Below, in pieces: positions 23,243 through 25,592 of a stretch of 25,592 nt of DNA. Positions within the stretch are counted from its first letter, which is position 1; every line of letters begins with the position of its first letter. The notes under the pieces were generated by a model. It did not search any database. It was not told the DNA's origin and saw only the letters and a program-made list of their open reading frames with translations. The DNA is from JACRBK01 sp964427955 (GTDB lineage Bacteria; Chloroflexota; Anaerolineae; Aggregatilineales; Aggregatilineaceae). The position numbers and the translations under genes were made by a program. The stretch lies in NCBI GenBank assembly GCA_964427955.1, contig CAYRWY010000029.1, positions 1 through 25,592 on the forward strand, written 5' to 3'.

Positions 23243-24892
23243 ATGTCACTGTATCACGTACCGGAGCTGAAACAGGCGGTAAAGCCGGGTCCCAACGAGG
23301 CGATCCTGGTGGCCAGTGGGGATTTGCGCTTGTCGGCTAACCAGATGTGCTGGCCCGCACAGGAAGCGATGGAAAAACAGGTCGTGGCCGCTTTTGCGCG
23401 CGAAGGGATTACCGTGCGGCGGGGCCACGCGTACGATCCGGTGGAAAAACACGGCTTCATTTCCAGCCAGCGGATGGGCATGGATGTCTTTCTGAACATC
23501 CACCCCGACGCGCGCCTGATCGTAGCCGAGTCGGTCTGGCAGTACAGCCATCACGTCCTGGCGGGGCTGCGCCACCATCGCGGCCCGATCCTGACGGTGG
23601 CCAATTGGAGTGGGGAATGGCCGGGCCTGGTGGGGATGCTCAATCTCAACGCCTCGCTCACCAAGATGGGCGTGAAGTACAGCACGATCTGGAGCCTGGA
23701 CTTCACTGATGAATTCTTCCTGCGGGGGATTCGCCAGTGGCTCAAGGAAGACCGGATCACGCACGATACCAGCCACGTGCGCGATCTGGACCCAGGGCGG
23801 CTCCCCAAGCCCGAAGCCGCGTTAGGCCAGGCGCTTGCTCAGCAGATTTTGCACGAAAAAGCGATTATGGGCGTCTTCGACGAAGGCTGTATGGGCATGT
23901 ATAACGGCATTATCGAGGACGAGCTGTTGAACCCGATGGGCATTTTCAAGGAGCGGCTCAGCCAATCGGCGCTGGTAGCCGCGATGCGCCTGGTCAGCGA
24001 TGCCGAGGCGCACCAGATCCGCCAGTGGTTGGATGCACGCCACGTGACCTTTGTGACCGGGACCGACGAAGCCACCCAACTGACCGATGCCCAGCTTCAC
24101 CAGCAGTTCAAAATGTACATTGCAGCCGTCCGCATGGCTCACGCGTTTGGCTGCGCGGCGGTGGGCATCCAGTATCAGCAGGGGTTGAAGGATATGGTGC
24201 CTGCTTCAGACCTGGTCGAGGGGCTGCTCAACAATGTCGAGCGCCCGCCGGTCTACGATCCCGCCACCGGCCAAGAATTATTCGCCGGACAGGCGCTCCC
24301 GCACTTCAACGAAGTGGACGAAGGCGCGGGTCTGGATGCCCTGGTGACTAACCGGGTGTGGACCGCGATGGGCCTCGATCCGGCCACCACGCTGCACGAT
24401 GTGCGCTGGGGCGAGCACTATACCGGCGACGGCCTCGACGATTTCGTGTGGGCGCTGCTGATTTCCGGGGCGGCTCCGGCGTCACACTTCGGCGGCTACG
24501 CAGACGCCAGCAGCGAACGCCAGACGCCGATGTACTTCCCGATGGGCGGCGGCACGCTGAAGGGGATCAGCAAGCCGGGCGAGATCGTGTGGAGCCGCGT
24601 TTTCGTCATGGGGGGGCAGGTTCATGCCGATCTGGGGCGCGGGACGTCGGTCAAGCTCCCGCGCGAAGAAACCGAGCGGCGTTGGAAGGCGACCTCGCCG
24701 GAATGGCCGATTATGCACCTCGTGCTGCACGGCGTCACGCGCGACCAGTTCATGGCGCGCCACAAGGCCAACCACATGAACGTCGCTTATGCGCCCACTG
24801 CCGAAATTGCCGATCTGGCGCTGGCGGCGAAAGCGGCGGCGTTCCAGGCGATGGGGATTCAAGTGCACCTGTGCGGGGACGTGAAGCTGTAG
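23243..24892 (+). CDS. L-fucose isomerase-like protein
   Basis: This 549-residue cytosolic protein resembles the L-fucose/L-arabinose isomerase superfamily, which interconverts aldoses and ketoses with a Mn2+ ion. Suggestive blocks are FDEGCMGMYNGIIEDELLNPMGIFKERLSQSAL, where the Glu may be a metal ligand, QQFKMYIAAVRMAHAFGCAAVGIQYQQGLKD, LISGAAPASHFGGY, and the C-terminal ARHKANHMNVAYA with a candidate ligand His. Length is slightly below the roughly 590 residues of FucI. Of two close ATGs, that at 23243 has GGGAGG six bases upstream; the other, at 23237, touches the Shine-Dalgarno. As the last gene of the LacI-controlled operon, it probably converts the imported sugar. It is assigned by recalled similarity, so the exact substrate (fucose, arabinose or other) is open. 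Confidence 0.7.
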   Translation: MSLYHVPELKQAVKPGPNEAILVASGDLRLSANQMCWPAQEAMEKQVVAAFAREGITVRRGHAYDPVEKHGFISSQRMGMDVFLNIHPDARLIVAESVWQYSHHVLAGLRHHRGPILTVANWSGEWPGLVGMLNLNASLTKMGVKYSTIWSLDFTDEFFLRGIRQWLKEDRITHDTSHVRDLDPGRLPKPEAALGQALAQQILHEKAIMGVFDEGCMGMYNGIIEDELLNPMGIFKERLSQSALVAAMRLVSDAEAHQIRQWLDARHVTFVTGTDEATQLTDAQLHQQFKMYIAAVRMAHAFGCAAVGIQYQQGLKDMVPASDLVEGLLNNVERPPVYDPATGQELFAGQALPHFNEVDEGAGLDALVTNRVWTAMGLDPATTLHDVRWGEHYTGDGLDDFVWALLISGAAPASHFGGYADASSERQTPMYFPMGGGTLKGISKPGEIVWSRVFVMGGQVHADLGRGTSVKLPREETERRWKATSPEWPIMHLVLHGVTRDQFMARHKANHMNVAYAPTAEIADLALAAKAAAFQAMGIQVHLCGDVKL

Positions 24893-24898
24893 CACTGG

Positions 24899-24930
24899 GT
24901 AGGGGCAATGCCGGGATGGATTGCCCCTAC
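24899..24930. repeat. GTAGGGGCAAT palindromic repeat
   Basis: A perfect 11-bp inverted repeat (GTAGGGGCAAT / ATTGCCCCTAC) with a 10-nt loop lies 6 nt after the isomerase stop. Elements of this GTAGGGGC...GCCCCTAC kind are dispersed in many cyanobacterial and chloroflexotal genomes. It may also act as a terminator between the convergent genes. Confidence 0.65.
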
Positions 24931-24954
24931 GGAAATTCTCGATCTTGAGCGCGT

Positions 24955-25083
24955 GCTAGAGAGTTACCCCTCCCCTGGCCCCTCTCTGCGCAGCGGGGAG
25001 GGAAAAAAGCGGTGACATTCCCCCTTTCTCCGCGCAGCGGGGATAAGGGGGATAGGGGTTAGAAATGCATAACAGGCTCTAGC
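24955..25083. repeat. Nested-hairpin intergenic element, MITE-like
   Basis: GCTAGAG (24955-24961) and CTCTAGC (25077-25083) bound a 129-bp segment. Inside are two related hairpins, each with the core GCGCAGCGGGG (24988-24998 and 25032-25042) between C-rich and G-rich arms, and outer near-complementary runs (TTACCCCT and AGGGGTTA). It has no coding potential that I can see. A non-autonomous mobile or REP-like element is a reasonable guess. Confidence 0.45.
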
Positions 25084-25088
25084 GACAT

Positions 25089-25592
25089 CTAGACCGTCTT
25101 GTTGGGGCCGCGCCGGAGGTCCTGCCAGGGGCCGCCCTCGGCGAAACGTTCCGGCTCCAGGACTTTGGGGCGCGGGTCCTCGGCCTGATCCAGTTGCAGC
25201 ACCATCCATTTCGGATAGGGAATGCCCGGATCGGACACGGCGTCCAACTCGCGGAGGTCGTCCGCCGTCAGTTCCAGGTCGGCGGCGGCGATGTTATCTT
25301 CCAGGTGCGCCAGGCGGCGCGCGCCGATCAGCACGCTGCTGATGCACGGGCGCGAGATCGTCCAGGCCAGCGCCACCCGCGTCGGGCTGACGCCGTGACG
25401 ATCCGCGACCTGGCGCAGCACCTCGACCACCTGGAAGCCCAACTCTTTGTCGAAGGGCACGAACTGCCCGGCGTCGGCGAAACGCGTCTGCTCCGGCGGC
25501 GGCTGGTGGCGGGTGTATTTGCCCGACAGGAAACCGCCCGCCAGCGGACTCCACACCAGAATCCCCATGTGGCTGTGCTCGGCAAACGCCAT
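25089..25592 (-). CDS. Aldo/keto reductase, C-terminal part (5' end beyond window)
   Basis: The C-terminal 167 residues of an NAD(P)H-dependent aldo/keto reductase, family length about 330. MGILVWSPLAGGFLSGKY is the conserved beta-strand block of the AKR barrel, followed by GVSPTRVALAWTISRPCISSVLIGARRLAHLEDNIAAADLELTADDLRELDAVS, which holds the cofactor-binding loop (IGAR) and the usual end. The catalytic Tyr/Lys/His lie upstream, outside the window. The first Met in view is internal, not the start. It is convergent with the isomerase operon. Oxidised or reduced substrate is unknown; sugar and aryl-alcohol reductases both occur in this group. Confidence 0.88.
   Translation of the reverse strand: MAFAEHSHMGILVWSPLAGGFLSGKYTRHQPPPEQTRFADAGQFVPFDKELGFQVVEVLRQVADRHGVSPTRVALAWTISRPCISSVLIGARRLAHLEDNIAAADLELTADDLRELDAVSDPGIPYPKWMVLQLDQAEDPRPKVLEPERFAEGGPWQDLRRGPNKTV

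Overview
The window is a GC-rich bacterial scaffold segment, densely packed with transport and sugar or cyclitol catabolism genes. Many ABC systems, membrane-anchored Ig-like/beta-propeller proteins and GTAGGGGC-type palindromic repeats suggest a free-living heterotroph of the Chloroflexota (Anaerolineae-like). That placement is inference; there is no marker gene here. One 100-N scaffold gap (22767-22866) lies inside a gene. No stretch longer than 300 bases lacks a gene, and I see no rRNA, tRNA, CRISPR array or insertion sequence.

Left block (1-4866, minus strand): a myo-inositol use operon read right to left. It holds an inositol 2-dehydrogenase-type oxidoreductase (iolG), a sugar-type binding protein, a ribose-type permease, a single-domain ATPase and iolB, which runs off the left edge. 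A divergent IclR-family regulator follows (5029-5805), and the shared intergenic region holds two palindromes and a sigma-70-like promoter for iolG.

Second block (5985-12034, plus strand): a complete branched-chain-amino-acid-type (Liv/HAAT) ABC importer in the order binding protein, LivG, LivF, LivH, LivM. A cytosolic secernin/C69-type Ntn hydrolase with an N-terminal catalytic Cys2 follows. This suggests import of an amide or peptide-like compound that is hydrolysed inside the cell.

Third block (12048-17293): a probable zinc-homeostasis set. It has a divergent 74-aa CPDC mini membrane protein, an ArsP/YraQ-type permease (DUF318), a TIGR03943 (YcgQ-like) protein with an HD-repeat loop, a membrane-anchored Ig-like plus TolB-type propeller protein, a TlpA-type thioredoxin, and a ZnuA-type zinc-binding protein. 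The ZnuA gene has its own promoter, with two Zur-like boxes (TGAAAA-N3-TTTTCA) flanking the -10 hexamer.

Fourth block (17348-24892, plus strand): a sugar operon led by a LacI-family regulator with two operators. It continues with an RbsA-type dual ATPase, a ribose/xylose-type permease, a substrate-binding protein that encodes two nearly identical binding domains in tandem, and an L-fucose-isomerase-like enzyme. The assembly gap falls in the second binding domain, between exact repeats, and the frame is restored if the gap is taken as 438 nt. A repeat cluster and the 3' half of a convergent aldo/keto reductase gene end the window.

The most notable items are the tandem-domain binding protein and its repeat-induced gap, the paired Zur-like boxes and unusual zinc cluster, the GC-rich hairpin after three of the four binding-protein genes, and the Liv importer-secernin pairing.
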